Assembly (NCBI GenBank): GCA_910589415.1
Contig: OU342633.1
Span: 43,654,210-43,718,209 of the forward strand
Reading direction: 5' to 3'
Source of the DNA: Malachius bipustulatus
Taxonomy: Eukaryota; Arthropoda; Insecta; Coleoptera; Melyridae
Length of the DNA: 64,000 bases
Part shown: positions 1 through 12,059 of the stretch, one piece after another
Layout of the letters: each line of letters begins with the position of its first letter
How positions within the stretch are numbered: the first letter of the stretch is position 1
The notes under the pieces: model-generated
Database searches by the model: none
Told to the model about the DNA's origin: nothing
What the model saw: the letters and a program-made list of their open reading frames with translations, nothing else
Made by a program: the position numbers and the translations under genes

Positions 1-47
1 AGTTCAGGGACTGATCTGAAATTTATTGGAATATTACCCAGGAACGC
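1..47. repeat. dispersed repeat copy, cut by the window edge
   Basis: Bases 1-47 match 5991-6037 with few differences, both starting AGTTCAGGGA and sharing ATCTGAAATTTATTGGAAT. Similarity fades after about 47 bases. The copy probably extends to the left of the window. The family was not recognised. Confidence 0.6.
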
Positions 48-3000
48 TGAAATGAAAACTTAAATTTGCAAATACTCGGACGGTACTTGAGAACGTGATC
101 TCTACCATTTTTCCAGGAAAGGGATACGGTAAATTGCAAGAGTAATGTTTTATCAAAGGGGGTGGAGCGAACTCTTCACTTCCTCAAGGGAAACTTTTTC
201 GTTAGTTTCCGCTCGACCTAACAAAATAAAGACAATAAAAGTGACGCGTAGCCGTCACACCACGTTTCGGGTTGAGAAGAATAGGGGAGTAATTTGAAGA
301 AAACAAGTAGGGGATGGTTGAAAGGCGAAAAGTTGTATTGAGGGCGCACTCAAATTTTATTTGTTTCTGTTTTGAAATAACGCAAACATCCCTTGATTAA
401 GAAAATTTGGAACACCCTGTATAACATCGTAGTTAATAAAATCATTGCTATTAGTAACGTGAAAAGAATTGAATTGTGAAAGAACATGCAGTACTGAAAA
501 CTGAAAATAGGAATAATTATTGATTATATTGATTGAGAAATAATTGTAAACGTTAACATTAGTTAACTGAAGAATTGTTAATTCGTGTCCGTTTTCATAA
601 AGAAATTAACATTGCGTTAATTTGACATTTGACTTGTTAAAATTTGTGTTCTATCCAAGATTTTTCCAAGAAGATCCAAGAGATGGAGCTAAAGATCAAA
701 AGTCATGGTGATTTCTTTGTGAACACGGACATCAGTCCATAATTTGTAATAGTAAAATTGTTAATTAAGATACAATAGTGAAATTTAGAATTAATTTAGC
801 ACATAAGCGGTAAATGTATTACATAAATCCACACCATTCCTACCTTGTATTATATCCTGGAGAAGTTATGTGGTCGTTATGTGTCCTTGTAACATTTGGC
901 TTCACTTTGTTGACTTGTTTAGTGGAGTTGATCAAGTTCGCTGTGGGAACCGTGCTATTCCTGTGGTTTGTTTGTCGATGTGCTACTACAAAAATTAATT
1001 TCTCTCTTAAAAAATAATCGCTTTCGTTCTGGTGCTAGTTCAGGACAAAGATCAGGATTCGAGATAATACCCAAAATGTGGAGTTTCTATTGCTAGTGTA
1101 CTGGGTATCTATAGGACATGGAAAATTAATTTTTCGATCAAAGTCGATCAAACAGAAAAAAATTGCTGTTCAATAATATAATGACAATAAAAATGTGGCT
1201 ATTTATGGAAAGCGTGAGTGGGCGTACAACACGATTTAGAAAAAGTTGGATAAATCAAAGATATTTGGGGGGATGGAGTAGTAAAGAGTGAAGTAGACCA
1301 CCTCAATAATATTTATGGCTTAAAATATGGCTAAAGGAATGTACGAAACGTGTTATGCCTTAGACCAAAAAAGAACGATTTACTCAAACTCTACCAAAAC
1401 ATCTAAACGTATAAATACACTAACCGTTTAACTGATTCGGATGTATGTATAAATGTATGCCATATCTCCCCGATCGACCTACTGCAATATGACGTGTTTA
1501 TATAAGGGGAGAGCGTAAATTAAGTTAATCAATTTGATAAGGTTGTCAATACTCGAGTTCGTGGGAATGGAACGATCACAGGAGATCGTTCTCATGCAAA
1601 CTTCTCATTAGAACATTCCGCACTATGTTGATCGCGTATTCTTGAACACGCGCGAACTGGTACCATCGACTACTTCTAGCGAGAACTTCATCTGCAATTT
1701 TGCCAAGCTTCTGTTCAGATTTTCATCAATTTTATTGTGATTTCAGGACTTCATTGTGTTAATTATTGTTCTCTATTCCATTCCCAAGAAAGCGACTCCC
1801 ACGGAACTCGAGAATTTCCGTCAAGACAGTCAAACAGTAGCCGGGGAGTTCCCCTATTTTAGACAATCAATGTATAATAGATAGCAACGTCATCAAAAAT
1901 ATTCAACCACATCTAATTTCAAATGGATGAAATTAATTCAACTTAAAGTATTATTCTAGTCAAGTAAAGTGACTATATAGACACTATAGACCAATAGGTC
2001 TTATGGACCATTCACTAAGAGTGTTGTGACGCATTTGCTGGTTTGAAGAGAGAAAAAAGCTAGACGTAAAATATTGTGTGTAGATTCATAGACCTTAAAT
2101 AGTTCGAAAAAATGATTATGTGCATGAAGTATGTAACCCTTTGCTGATTGGGGAATGGCTAGGACGCGGAGGCAGGAAAGAGAGGAAGCCGGTGGACGGT
2201 CATGGCAGAAGGGCACCGGCCAATATCGTAGGTACCTGAAAATCTCGAAATATTTACTTTGTCTATGCCAATTCGCGAATTAGTACACTTCGGATTTTAT
2301 GGTTCTCGCCTGAACTACGATTCGGAATAAATGATCGACGCCATAGTTGTTTGACGACGCAACTACCTAATTTCCTGAAATATCTGAAACAAATAATTGA
2401 CTAGCTCGGTCAATTAATAATCACGAGATTAATATCAACTTCGAATTTTCTAGATTTCTTACATCAGACGCTACGTGTTATCTTCAATAGACTCTTTGTG
2501 ACGACCACATTGTGAATGCGGTCATTTTTTTACCTAATTAGCAGTTCAATTTTTACCTATGCAATAGAACCAGCGAACTGTAAGTAAAGTTCTAATTTTT
2601 CAGCTTTCAAAGAACTTTTTCTAAAAGGGCGAAATAAACATCTTTGAAATCCAGCGACTAAAAGAGCCTACCTCCAGTATCATAACCTCCACAATTTATA
2701 AGGTGTTTTAAACTGAAATAAAGGGAAAATAACAACTATATTTGGCCAGAAAACATGAAGTGTTTACTTAAACAATTACCTAGTGATCAATTAATCAACA
2801 ATGATGTCCTGGAGCTTGGACAGACTTAAACTTTTGCGCCTATCAAAGATCTTGCTGAGATCCATCTGATCGAAAGTAAATCCACCAGAAAAGTCAGGTT
2901 AAAAGGGCTTTTAACTCACTTTTTTAAACTACTTTTTCCCAAAAGAGCTGTCTATACATCAGAAAATATGAATCAAAAACAATAATTTTAATAGAGTTCG

Positions 3001-4360
3001 ACCAGAATTTAATTACATTCTGGCTCTAGTGATAAAAAGTGCTAGTGGAAGTGGATGGCGTGTATCAAATTATTATTATTATTTAACTAAATCGTCCTTT
3101 TTTGGTTTAGTAGAATTTTATACATAGGTACTTGACACAATGTTCAATTTCGGGGAGTGCACACATAAAAACAGAAAATTATAACGAAAAGTATTGGAAA
3201 TAATGAAATAACTGGTTGTGAATGAACTGGGGATGAAATATATAAAATTATATATTAAATAAAACATAGGACATGCTGATTTTTCATAATTACCTAACCC
3301 ACTGCCTTAAAAAATTATAACCCGCCATGGTACTTTAATTAAGGTACGTAAAGTGATATTTTGTATGTGTGTGCTTTCATATTTTGGAAGCAAATAACTT
3401 TTGAAAGTTGCTAAGTAAAAAATTTTCGTACCCATAATAATTATTGCAATATTCATAATCTTTCTGTTTTAAAATACATACAATCATACTGGGTGTCCAT
3501 TTTTGTAACTCCATAACTTATATTAATTTGAATCTGTTATTCTGCTGACGGTATCTTGAAAATGGTAAGAGATAAAATAGGTACTTAAATTATAAAAAAG
3601 TAAGTTTATTTTTAAAGAAATAAAAAATGTATCTTTGTTCCTGAAATATACCGAAAAATTCTGAAATTACTAAAAATATAATTAATTTTAATTAATTAAA
3701 CAGTTTGAAAAACAGTTAATTAATTAAAACACAATGAAAGATTTAACACAAAGAAAACGACATCGCTAACCCACTCACATCGGAATTTTTGGGAAAAAGA
3801 CGAGGAAGTTCCCTACATTAATTAATAATTAATTAAGTTGAAAGTGATAATTTGACAGTTACATTTATTCTAATTGATCCGACTACATCGCTCGGGCTTA
3901 CCACCTCAAATAATCACATGCGTACTTGTTTATGTAAATAATTGCTATGAAAGATGATGTCATTCATGACCTCATACTAGGTAAGTTTAGCTAAAATGAC
4001 CCATTTTTCTCCGTAATCAATATTGCCGCGAAGAAACTGTCGTTTGTTCTATGAAATCACAATGTTTAATTGATATTTGATTGTTAGAAAGATTCATGTA
4101 CCATTTGTAATGGGAATAATAAATAATATGAAAGATCAAGCACGCTCCAACAAGTCAGTTAAAAAATTGGAAAAAACTTGTTTTGGGGTCAGTTTAACTG
4201 CATATAAAATTTATCTGCGGGAAAAATAATAAGAACAATTTTAAGAAATGTTATTACCTACAAAGATACTCAGTTTTGTTTGATTTTGACTATAATTCAC
4301 ATTGTCATAGTTTATTAATAATTATTATATTTTTTTATATTATTATTATTATTATTATAT
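48..4360. other. intron, no gene recognised
   Basis: AT-rich sequence with short frames only. At 409-423 is CACCCTGTATAA, the mirror of the ACAGGGTG end seen in fold-back elements here, and at 3490-3505 is a TACTGGGTGTCC end; neither partner end was found. Bases 3683-3728 form an AT-rich hairpin around TTAATTAATTAA. A 67-codon hydrophobic frame at 814-1017 has a stop codon directly before its ATG and is not recognised. Confidence 0.5.
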
Positions 4361-5089
4361 TATACAGGGTGTCCCATTTTAATGTCCCACCCCGGATAAC
4401 TTTTGTCGGTGACCTTGAATCAAAAATTGTTTGGTACAAAAGCTGTACAACTTGGAGGGGGACATTCGATGGCACTAATACTTTTGACCTTGGGTACAAG
4501 GTTCAAGGTCATTCAAGGTCAACTTTGTTTTTTTTTAATGGAACTTCCTATTTTTGACATCGGCAATCGATTGCGCGTGAAAAAATATGAGACTTTTGTC
4601 TGAAACTTTTTTTCTGAAAACGCAAATTTAATCGACTTATGGAGCTGTCAAAATTAATTTTTTTAAGCTTTGTGAATTTTTAACATTGAGAATGGTAGCT
4701 TTCTAAGAAAATCCGCAGGAGACAAAAAGTGAACTTCTGGTTCTCTTCTAAACCTCACCGTTCTCGAGTTGAAAATTAAAAAATTTTGAAATTTTCAATT
4801 TTGAAGGCTAAATTAATTGAGAAAATTTGCGTTTTCAGAAAAAAAGTTTCAGACAAAAGTCTCATATTTTTTCACTCGCAATCGATTGCCGATGTCAAAA
4901 ATAGGAAGTTCCATTTAAAAAACAAAGTTGACCTTTAATGACCTTGAACCTTGTACCCAAGGTCAAAAGTATTAGTGCCATCGAATGTCCCCCTTCAAGT
5001 TGTACAACTTTTGTACCAAACAATTTTTGATTCAAGGTCACTGACAAAAGTTATCCGGGGTGGGACATTAAAATGGGACAGCCTGTATA
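4361..5089. mobile_element. 729-bp fold-back (long inverted repeat) element
   Basis: The element runs from TATACAGG to CCTGTATA. Its left arm (about 4361-4629) and right arm (about 4823-5089) are near-perfect reverse complements of about 267 bp around a spacer of about 190 bp. Matching landmarks include GTCCCATTTTAATGTCCCAC, GACCTTGAATCAAAAATTG and CAATCGATTGC in mirrored order. No coding capacity was seen. Insect genomes carry many such non-autonomous elements with an ACAGGGTGTCCC end; the transposase family is unknown to me. A stable RNA hairpin would form if transcribed within slo pre-mRNA. Confidence 0.9.
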
Positions 5090-5249
5090 TATTTTAATTA
5101 TAATCAATAATTTAATTTTTAATAACAGGGCGTTAAGAAAAGAGATCGAATATTTGGAGAGGGTATTATGGTATATAGACGGACCAAAATAAGTCAAAAA
5201 ATCTTTTCGGAGATCCAGATGAGGATTTTCTTTATAATTTTGTGAAGTC

Positions 5250-5720
5250 TTCCATATTGTGCTTAACTTGCATTTTTTGTTTGTTCTGGGATCCTGTTTC
5301 AATTATTATTGTTGCCAAGGCTCTCATAGCAACTTTTTTTATGAAATCATCTGGTACTTATGTCAATCTAGACTTTGCTGAATGCCCGAATTATCCACAT
5401 CTGAAGCAATTTGGGAACTCATAACATTTCCACTTCTTCGGAACTTGATGCAAGATTTCGCTGCTCCCATCAACTTTTTAAGTGTTCGACTTTGCAGTTT
5501 TGCAGCCATTAGACGCACCGCCATCTCCCGTTTTTACTATTCCTTCAGCTTGCATGCAATGCAAGCGTTACGTGAGATTCCTGAAAAATGCTTGCCTTTT
5601 TCAATTAATCTTTGTGAAATCCTATTTTTCTCTTATTACCTTTTCCTCCAATATCAATCGATTTCTGTAAAATTAAGGAAGATTTTTTTAAATAATTTGG
5701 AACGTAACTGTTATCGTAAA
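5250..5720 (-). pseudogene. possible relic of a retroelement gag-like ORF with a zinc knuckle
   Basis: On the minus strand a frame near 5378-5440 reads CFRCG, a stop, then FGHSAKS. This resembles the CCHC knuckle (C-x2-C-x4-H-x4-C) of ORF1 proteins of jockey-like non-LTR elements, with the last Cys changed to Arg and a stop inside the motif. The flanking sequence is broken and not identifiable. The similarity is short, so this is a weak call. Confidence 0.3.
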
Positions 5721-5990
5721 AATGAATGGTGCTGAGAATATTAATGTGAATGGTCCTGGTTTTGTTTGAATTCTATTATTCTTCTATCTTCGAGGTTATT
5801 GTAAGTAATTCGTGAAGATTTTAAGTTTTGTGGGTTGCCTGTCGGACAAGGGAGTGTTTGTTGAAGCGAGAAGTGATCTACATAAGACGAACAGAGAAAA
5901 TAGAGGGCTAAGGGGCCATCTAAGTCTGGAACGAAGGCTAATCGAGCTAGGTAAGGTTGTCAAGTGGGGTTATTTGTCGTGTAGGTACCT

Positions 5991-6037
5991 AGTTCAGGGA
6001 ATTATCTGAAATTTATTGGAATTTTACCTAGCAACGG
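5991..6037. repeat. dispersed repeat, second copy
   Basis: This is the partner of bases 1-47. The two copies are about 6 kb apart in the same orientation. The matching edge may be the end of a longer element whose body lies outside the window. Confidence 0.6.
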
Positions 6038-7211
6038 AGTAAGTCTTACAATCTGAGTTGTAGTAACATCAGGTATCTTTATTGTTCGATAGCTGTCATA
6101 TTATCGTATCCCTTAGCTGAAGAGCAGTATTATTGAGTTGCCGAGACGATATTAGAAGAGCAGGAGGTCAACTCCTTGTCTAAGAGACTTATGGATCCCG
6201 TAAGATAATGATGTTCTAATTAGATCCTCATGTTTTTTCAGGGTTCTTACTTCTTACTTCTAGTTCTGGTTTTTATTTTGGCTTTCTTCCGTTAGTTTTA
6301 CTGTGTTCCTGAATTCTTTAGGTTTCTACTAGCAGTCATAATGGTACATGATCGGCCATGATTACCTGCACCCTCCCTCACCCTGTGCCAGTAATTGGAC
6401 TCGTCAATTCCTGAATATTTCAAGATACAGGTACAATGGACGACCATTTTATTTTATGTCATGTAGCCTGTAATAAAACAAATGACACAACGTAGGGTAG
6501 GCTAAATTTTTTGAAACATCAAGGCCACTTTTCGATCACGAAAAATCTGTTAGTCCATTAAAGTCAGTTTTTATCTCTCCCTTCTCCGTTCTGTTTCGAG
6601 TCTAAATAAATTTGCAATGACTCGAACGAGACGCGAAAAGAAAATTCCTACCGTTTCTCCTTTGACCATGGTCTCTAAGTATCAGCTCTATTGTACTTTC
6701 TGCTCTCCCTTTTATTATATAGTGAGCGTATATTGTTTTGTTTTTCATGTTACCGTAGATACAGCAGCTTCTTTCTAGTCTCCATAGAAGGGACCAAGCT
6801 TTTTTGACACTAGTGAGAAAATGAGTATAAGCTTGAAATAACAGTCAATACTTTATGGTGCTATGGTGCTGTGCAGTTCACCCCCGAGCAGGCCATGTTG
6901 ATTGAAATTACAAAAAAAATTTTTCAGTTTTTCAGGATTTTTCAGGAAAGGTTATTAACCATATCCATGTACTTTATGATTTCTTTATATATTTAAGCCA
7001 CTTAATAACAGATTGTAATCTCTTATTTAATAGCTAGGAAATAATGGTAATGAAATGGACACCAAGTAAGTATAATAAGCATTAGATATCAAAAAAATGT
7101 ATACAGAAAGATCGATTTTCAAAATAGTTAATGTAAAATATGTAGTGTAATAATATTATGTATATTCAGTTTTAGGAAATATTAGGATACGACATCAACA
7201 TTACAACTTAC
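6038..7211. other. intron, no gene recognised
   Basis: I see no exon, transposon end or long repeat. It lies downstream of the last recognised slo exon, and further slo linker exons may exist that are too divergent to read by eye. Confidence 0.4.
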
Positions 7212-7241
7212 TATGTAAATCATCATGTCTGTTCATGTCGC
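7212..7241 (-). CDS. slo: slo candidate 30-nt micro-exon in the RCK1-RCK2 linker
   Basis: Thirty bases between TTTCTTTGCAG and GTAAGT. It enters in phase 1 (G|GC = Gly) and leaves in phase 1. It encodes DMNRHDDLH, so the join reads VHIRG-DMNRHDDLH. Insect Slowpoke continues RG...DITRDREDTNL, a similar acidic and basic stretch. Support is good splice sites, matching phase and partial similarity. It may be optional, because skipping it keeps phase 1 on both sides. I found no convincing exon below this point. Confidence 0.6.
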
Positions 7242-7697
7242 CTGCAAAGAAAAAAATCATTTCAATTAAATGACAATAATTGAAAATTGGATCTTCTCTC
7301 TAACCATACTCTAATAAATCTAAAACAATTTACACAATCTAAGTAAATCTAGGAAGCGTCAGGAGTAATCGGGATGGGAATCGAATATATAGCAGAGTTT
7401 TTCAAGAAGCTTTCACCACTTGAGGGTAAAAATAAATATGCAGAACCAACTACATAACTAATAATCACAACGCAATCTAATGCGCCAAAAGAAAATAAAC
7501 AAATCAATAATAATAATAATAATAATAATTATAAATATAAGCTCAAGATATTTATACAATGAACGGAGAAGATCCGCGGTTTTTCACGTTTCTGATGCGA
7601 CTCGCCAAAATAACATAAGAAAAATTTGCAAAAGCGCGATTTTTCAGTGCCAGGTTGGGACAACAGTGCAATGTATAAAATTATCTATGAGAAATAC
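7242..7697. other. intron with AAT microsatellite
   Basis: An intron between two small slo exons. At about 7506-7530 it contains an AAT triplet run. Nothing else was recognised. Confidence 0.6.
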
Positions 7698-7760
7698 CTC
7701 TAATATGAACCTTCTTGGGCAACTCTGGTGGTGTAAAAGTAGGAGGAGGATGATGGTCAT
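7698..7760 (-). CDS. slo: slo exon: linker (DHHPPPTFTPPELPKK)
   Basis: A 63-nt exon (two bases, 20 codons, one base), with a GTTTACAG acceptor and a GTATTT donor. Joined to the preceding exon it reads GRA-N-DHHPPPTFTPPELPKK-VHIR plus G. I recall Drosophila Slowpoke having DHHPAPTFTPPELPKR-VHVRG at the same position, and the phases fit exactly. The Pro-rich segment belongs to the poorly structured linker between the RCK domains. Confidence 0.88.
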
Positions 7761-8667
7761 CTGTAAACCACAAACCTATCGTACATACTATTCCTAGAAA
7801 CTAGCCTAAAACCATTGTACTCACTCTAATTTCATTTTCGATACAATTGTTTAAAACAATATGGGGCTACCTTCACGGATGAATTGTACCCAACTTGAAC
7901 CTTTTATGAGAAATCACCCCCCAATTTTTACTTGAAAATATTAGACACCGAATATTAGTTCTTGTTATTATAACAAAAAATAATTCCTTGTTAATACTAA
8001 TATAGGTAGTACCTAGGAAACCTCGCAGCACTCGAACACCAGAGAACATCAAACAGTTAGGCAGGTCACTGTCACTACTTGAAATCTATTGCATTATAAT
8101 TACAATAACATCATAAAAAGTACTGTTAATGAAGGTACCTACCTTGAGTATAAATTTTAATGCACTAGATCTCTTTATGCGCCGTTAAGCATGCTCTAAC
8201 TTTGGTAATATAATCCTGCGAGGTCTACTTTATGGTACCTATGTCAGCAACATTGCTTATCCTGTTAGATGGGTACTTCCCCCATGCCGACTTATTCCAA
8301 AATGCATCATGGAAGTGACTTCAATTTCAAATCCCTTTGAGTAAGGTAAGTACATAAAGAACATATGGTTCTTTGCTTCGATACAAGGATCTCGGAACAT
8401 TGCAACGAAAAATTAACCTGCAACTTAGCATTATACTGTTACTCGTACAATGAGTCCCAATCAACCATCAAGTGTATGATGATGTAAAAAAATTTAAAGG
8501 AGAGATTTCTAAACTGACAAATGGCAAGCATCATAAATATTGCCGCGGGTTCATTTTTTGTTGCCAAGGAGCCAGTGTCGCAAGATCCTTGTTGCTTTAT
8601 TGTGCAAAAAAACGAAACATGAGTACAATGATTTCTATACCAGAACTATCATCTATTATAGTCTATT

Positions 8668-8815
8668 GCCCGTATTCACAAACGATAATTTCCAAAATAA
8701 TTACGTAATCAATTATCCCCATCTCATTCTATAGCAAAAAAAACTGCATATCTCCATCTCACTCATTTAAATAATTACGTAATTATTTTGGAAATTATCG
8801 TTTGTGAATACGGGC
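8668..8815. mobile_element. 148-bp MITE with perfect 42-bp terminal inverted repeats
   Basis: Bases 8668-8709 (starting GCCCGTATTCACAAACG) are the exact reverse complement of 8774-8815. The 64-bp centre is unrelated. Perfect arms suggest recent insertion or correction between the arms. No unambiguous target duplication was seen next to the ends. It lies in the intron between exons at 10418 and 7760. Confidence 0.9.
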
Positions 8816-10417
8816 ATATATCTATGCTAATATTAATTTATTAGTGTATCTAAAACTAGATTGCATAGCTCGGAAAATGCACAAACATCATGCACATAAA
8901 AGAAGTAAGGCAGGGGCATGCGAGAAGAAGACATAAGCGTCTACTAGTAGTGTTGAAGCTAAGAAGATAAAGTAGTGTGGTTCAATCTAATGCTGAGGGT
9001 ACATTATTTGACACGTTTTAGATCCTGATTGTTCTATGGTGTCACTTTATGGTAAAGTGAGATCCCTTACGTTCATCCTGGGTAGATTACTGTCGATAGG
9101 TAACTTACTTGTAGGCAATGTGAAGTCCACGCCTGCTCGTTAAATAAAATGGGAGATGTGAAATTATTTAGTGTAGGTAGTATAGTACTGGTACTAGTAC
9201 TAGTAACATTAGTGAAGTATGTTTGTCTGCTACTCTTATATTATAAAAACTTACGATAATCAGTGACCGGGAACAGGTAACGCCATCTAGTGGTGAAAAA
9301 GTCAGTTTTTGTTCGCGCGCCGTCATCATATCATAAATTTTCATAACTTGATGAAGTGTATGCGTGTGTGTTTGTGTGAGTGAGTGTGATATAAACAGGA
9401 TTAAGAACAAATAGTCTAGGACAATTTTTCTAACACACAACACTAATCGTCGCCTGACATTGACACTAACAGACATTTATAAGTAACATTAATAATAATT
9501 AGAGTTGTGGGTGAGTGGATTTGTTCAATGATTCGAGACTCAACTTCACATCATACATCAAGACAATTGGTTAATCAGACCTGGTGCTTTTTTCATCGCA
9601 GATGCAAGCATGTTATATCAAGGTGTGGAAGTTGGAGGATGTAAATTTTAATCATTATTTACATGACTTGGATGTATGTATTGATATACAAACTACTCGA
9701 TTATAGTTCTCCACTCGAATAAAGAGTGAGAGACGGTAGAATGTTAATGTGTTGAACTCATTTTACGATCCATGATAGCAAACAAACACACAACCTGAAG
9801 ACGTTTCGTTCTGTGAGACTCATCATCCGATGAGACCGTTTGCTGCTGAAAAATGGTGCGTGAATGGTGCCTAGTGACTTGGCGACCATAGCGTCATCTG
9901 TGTATGTGGCATGCCAATGAATCAGAGCAATGAGAGAAAAATTGCTCTTTCATGTTAGCCCGCTTCCTTATAGAAGCTTACAACTATCCTCAGATTATAA
10001 TAGCTTCAAAAATATAAAAAAGAATCAGGAGGGGGGATTGAGTGCGTACTTACATAGTATGATATGATAAATTAGGAAAATTCAATACATACACCCAGAT
10101 CTGTTACATGCTTGTCAGGGGATAAGTAGATAATCTTGTGCAGGGTGATAATAAAAAGTTACTTTTTAATGTAAACACATTAAGAGAAATAATCACAGGT
10201 ACAGCTACCACCCTGTACAATAAAAACTTTGACATAACATGCTTCAACAGTCAGTTGGACACATACACGAGCCAGTTATCGAAAAGTTTTTCGTTTAGAG
10301 AGAGAGAGTTCACACAACTGACGACTTTACAACACCGGAAAAAGATAAAAAATGTGGTGTGAGGAGATATAAATGTGATGTGTCCTGTGGCCAGAAATGA
10401 AAAATGACAATACGTAC
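8816..10417. other. intron, no gene recognised
   Basis: Contains a short CTGGTA/CTAGTA hexamer-like run (about 9184-9206), a TG-rich patch (9361-9390) and a weak hammerhead-like motif on the minus strand near 9790-9835 that lacks an essential base. No exon was recognised. Confidence 0.5.
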
Positions 10418-10468
10418 TTGCTCTGCCTACCATCTGAATGGCCCTCACGCCTTTCCTGAACGTTGCCA
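10418..10468 (-). CDS. slo: slo exon: RCK1-RCK2 linker (ATFRKGVRAIQMVGRA)
   Basis: A small 51-nt exon with a TGTTCAG acceptor and a GTACGT donor. Two bases complete Leu, 16 codons encode ATFRKGVRAIQMVGRA, and the last A joins AT of the next exon to make Asn. Insect Slowpoke has ATFRKGVRAVQMVGRA here. It is separated from the previous exon by 9.4 kb of intron that includes the 156-bp satellite. Confidence 0.95.
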
Positions 10469-11825
10469 CTGAACAATCAATCAGATAAAACAACGTTAAT
10501 ATGCCAGCTGATGATGCGTTTAGACACTTCTACAATTCCTAGCCTACGTTATAGCTTAATCATACTGTACAATTTCGGCTAATAATCGAGGGGACGACTT
10601 CACGTGAGTGCGCTCAAAATGCCGCGTGAAGTTACCCCCGGTTTTATGTATGACTTTTTTTTTATTATACAGTACAAGTACGAGTACGAGTATGATAACA
10701 AAATTAAGAAATACAAATCCAAGTGGTAGTTGACTTCTGGGCTTGAACCTGATCTTCATATGGGATGGGGTAGGGATTATCAATGAAATATGAGATGAAA
10801 TGATTGGTCGATCGATCGATTGATTGATTGATTGATGTCTAACACTACATATTGTACATTATCACTACCACGATTTAGATAAATTGGATATGAAAAGTTA
10901 GTGTTTAGCCTTCCAAATTAGAGTTGATAATTAATTAATTGATGACGAGTGCTTCCTAGATCAAGCATAACGAGCAATCACTTTTAATAAACGTCAATAA
11001 TTTTAATTGATTAATAATAATTCAATTGCTGTGTAATTTTTAAGTACCAAAATGGATTAGTCCGTTCCGCAATGCCTTATACTTCATATCAATTATTATT
11101 AATTATTATATTTAGTAATATTCAGAAGTAGATTAAGTACAGATTGTAAATTGGACCTTTACTGTTGCTAATTTATTCAATTTATTTTTGAAAAATCAAA
11201 CTATATAAGCGTTTATATCAACAGGGAAATAAATCTATGACCGTGTCTCGATTTTATATGTATAAGAATCATCATCAGACACAGCAGTAAATTATTGAGA
11301 ATATGAGAATACCTATAAATGTTTCATAATATATTGATCAATCTAAGTATCTAAGTTGAAGACCACGCCTTTAACCACCAGGTTATCAATACCTCAATAT
11401 TTTGTACGCTTATTCGTCAATATGAATCATTCTACAATAATTGAATATGAAGAAAAATATTTGAACGATCGATATTATTTAATGAAATATTAAATTCAGA
11501 TTCAGTTTCAAATCCAATAATTGTCTTCGATTGGTAAAATGTCCCTATCGTTCTTCAATATATTTTTTGCCCTCAAGAAAAGCCCCCCTCTTTCAATTTA
11601 AAATCCTTGAGACGTTGTTGTGTCAAGGTCAAATAATCTGTCTCTGGGTTTCCCCCAAAACGACACCCGGACCTGGTATAATATGCAGTAAAAGGTGATA
11701 GAAATAAAATTAAAATAATTATTTCTTCTAATTTCTCGATAATATAATGCAGTGTCTAAGAATGCATAGGGTTTATAAAAAAATACTAAATAATTCTTTT
11801 CTATACCTACGTCTAGTGGTTATAT
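10469..11825. other. intron, no gene recognised
   Basis: Contains a GTACGA-type hexamer run (10672-10695) and a (GATC/GATT)n tetranucleotide patch at 10806-10837. The rest is ordinary AT-rich sequence. Confidence 0.5.
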
Positions 11826-12059
11826 TATACAGGGTGAGTTTTTTAACTTCAAACTGTCACAATAGCTCGAGTAATAAGTACCTGCTCAACGAAATAAATT
11901 TGATAAAAATTTGACAATTCCGCGGGGAATAATAATTAGTTTTAATATTAGTCACCCGCCCCTCTTCTTGTTGAATTTTCAGAATGGTTAAATTTTGTTC
12001 ATAGTGCGCTTATTGCTTGAGATATTTGAAAGCTTCAAGTGAAAAAACTCACTATAATA
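11826..12059. mobile_element. candidate MITE with imperfect TIRs
   Basis: The left end TATACAGGGTGAGTTTTTTA with ACTTCAAAC is mirrored by the right end GCTTCAAGT followed by GAAAAAACTCACTATAATA, giving about 30-bp TIRs with a few mismatches around a 234-bp element. The ACAGGGTG start is shared with the fold-back element at 4361, which suggests related ends. No coding capacity. Confidence 0.6.

Noticed and set aside
814..1017. 67-codon hydrophobic frame, possibly a small membrane protein or last exon of a channel auxiliary subunit
   Set aside because: A stop codon directly precedes the ATG, so it cannot be spliced in frame from upstream, and no family match is recognised.
5382..5735. 117-codon plus-strand frame
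   Set aside because: No recognisable similarity; the opposite strand carries a more convincing, though broken, zinc-knuckle relic.
9785..9835. Second hammerhead on the minus strand (ATGATGAGTCTCACAGAACGAAACGTC)
   Set aside because: The first core C is replaced by A, stem II is imperfect, and there is no room for stem III between GAAAC and GUC, so it should be inactive. It may be a relic.
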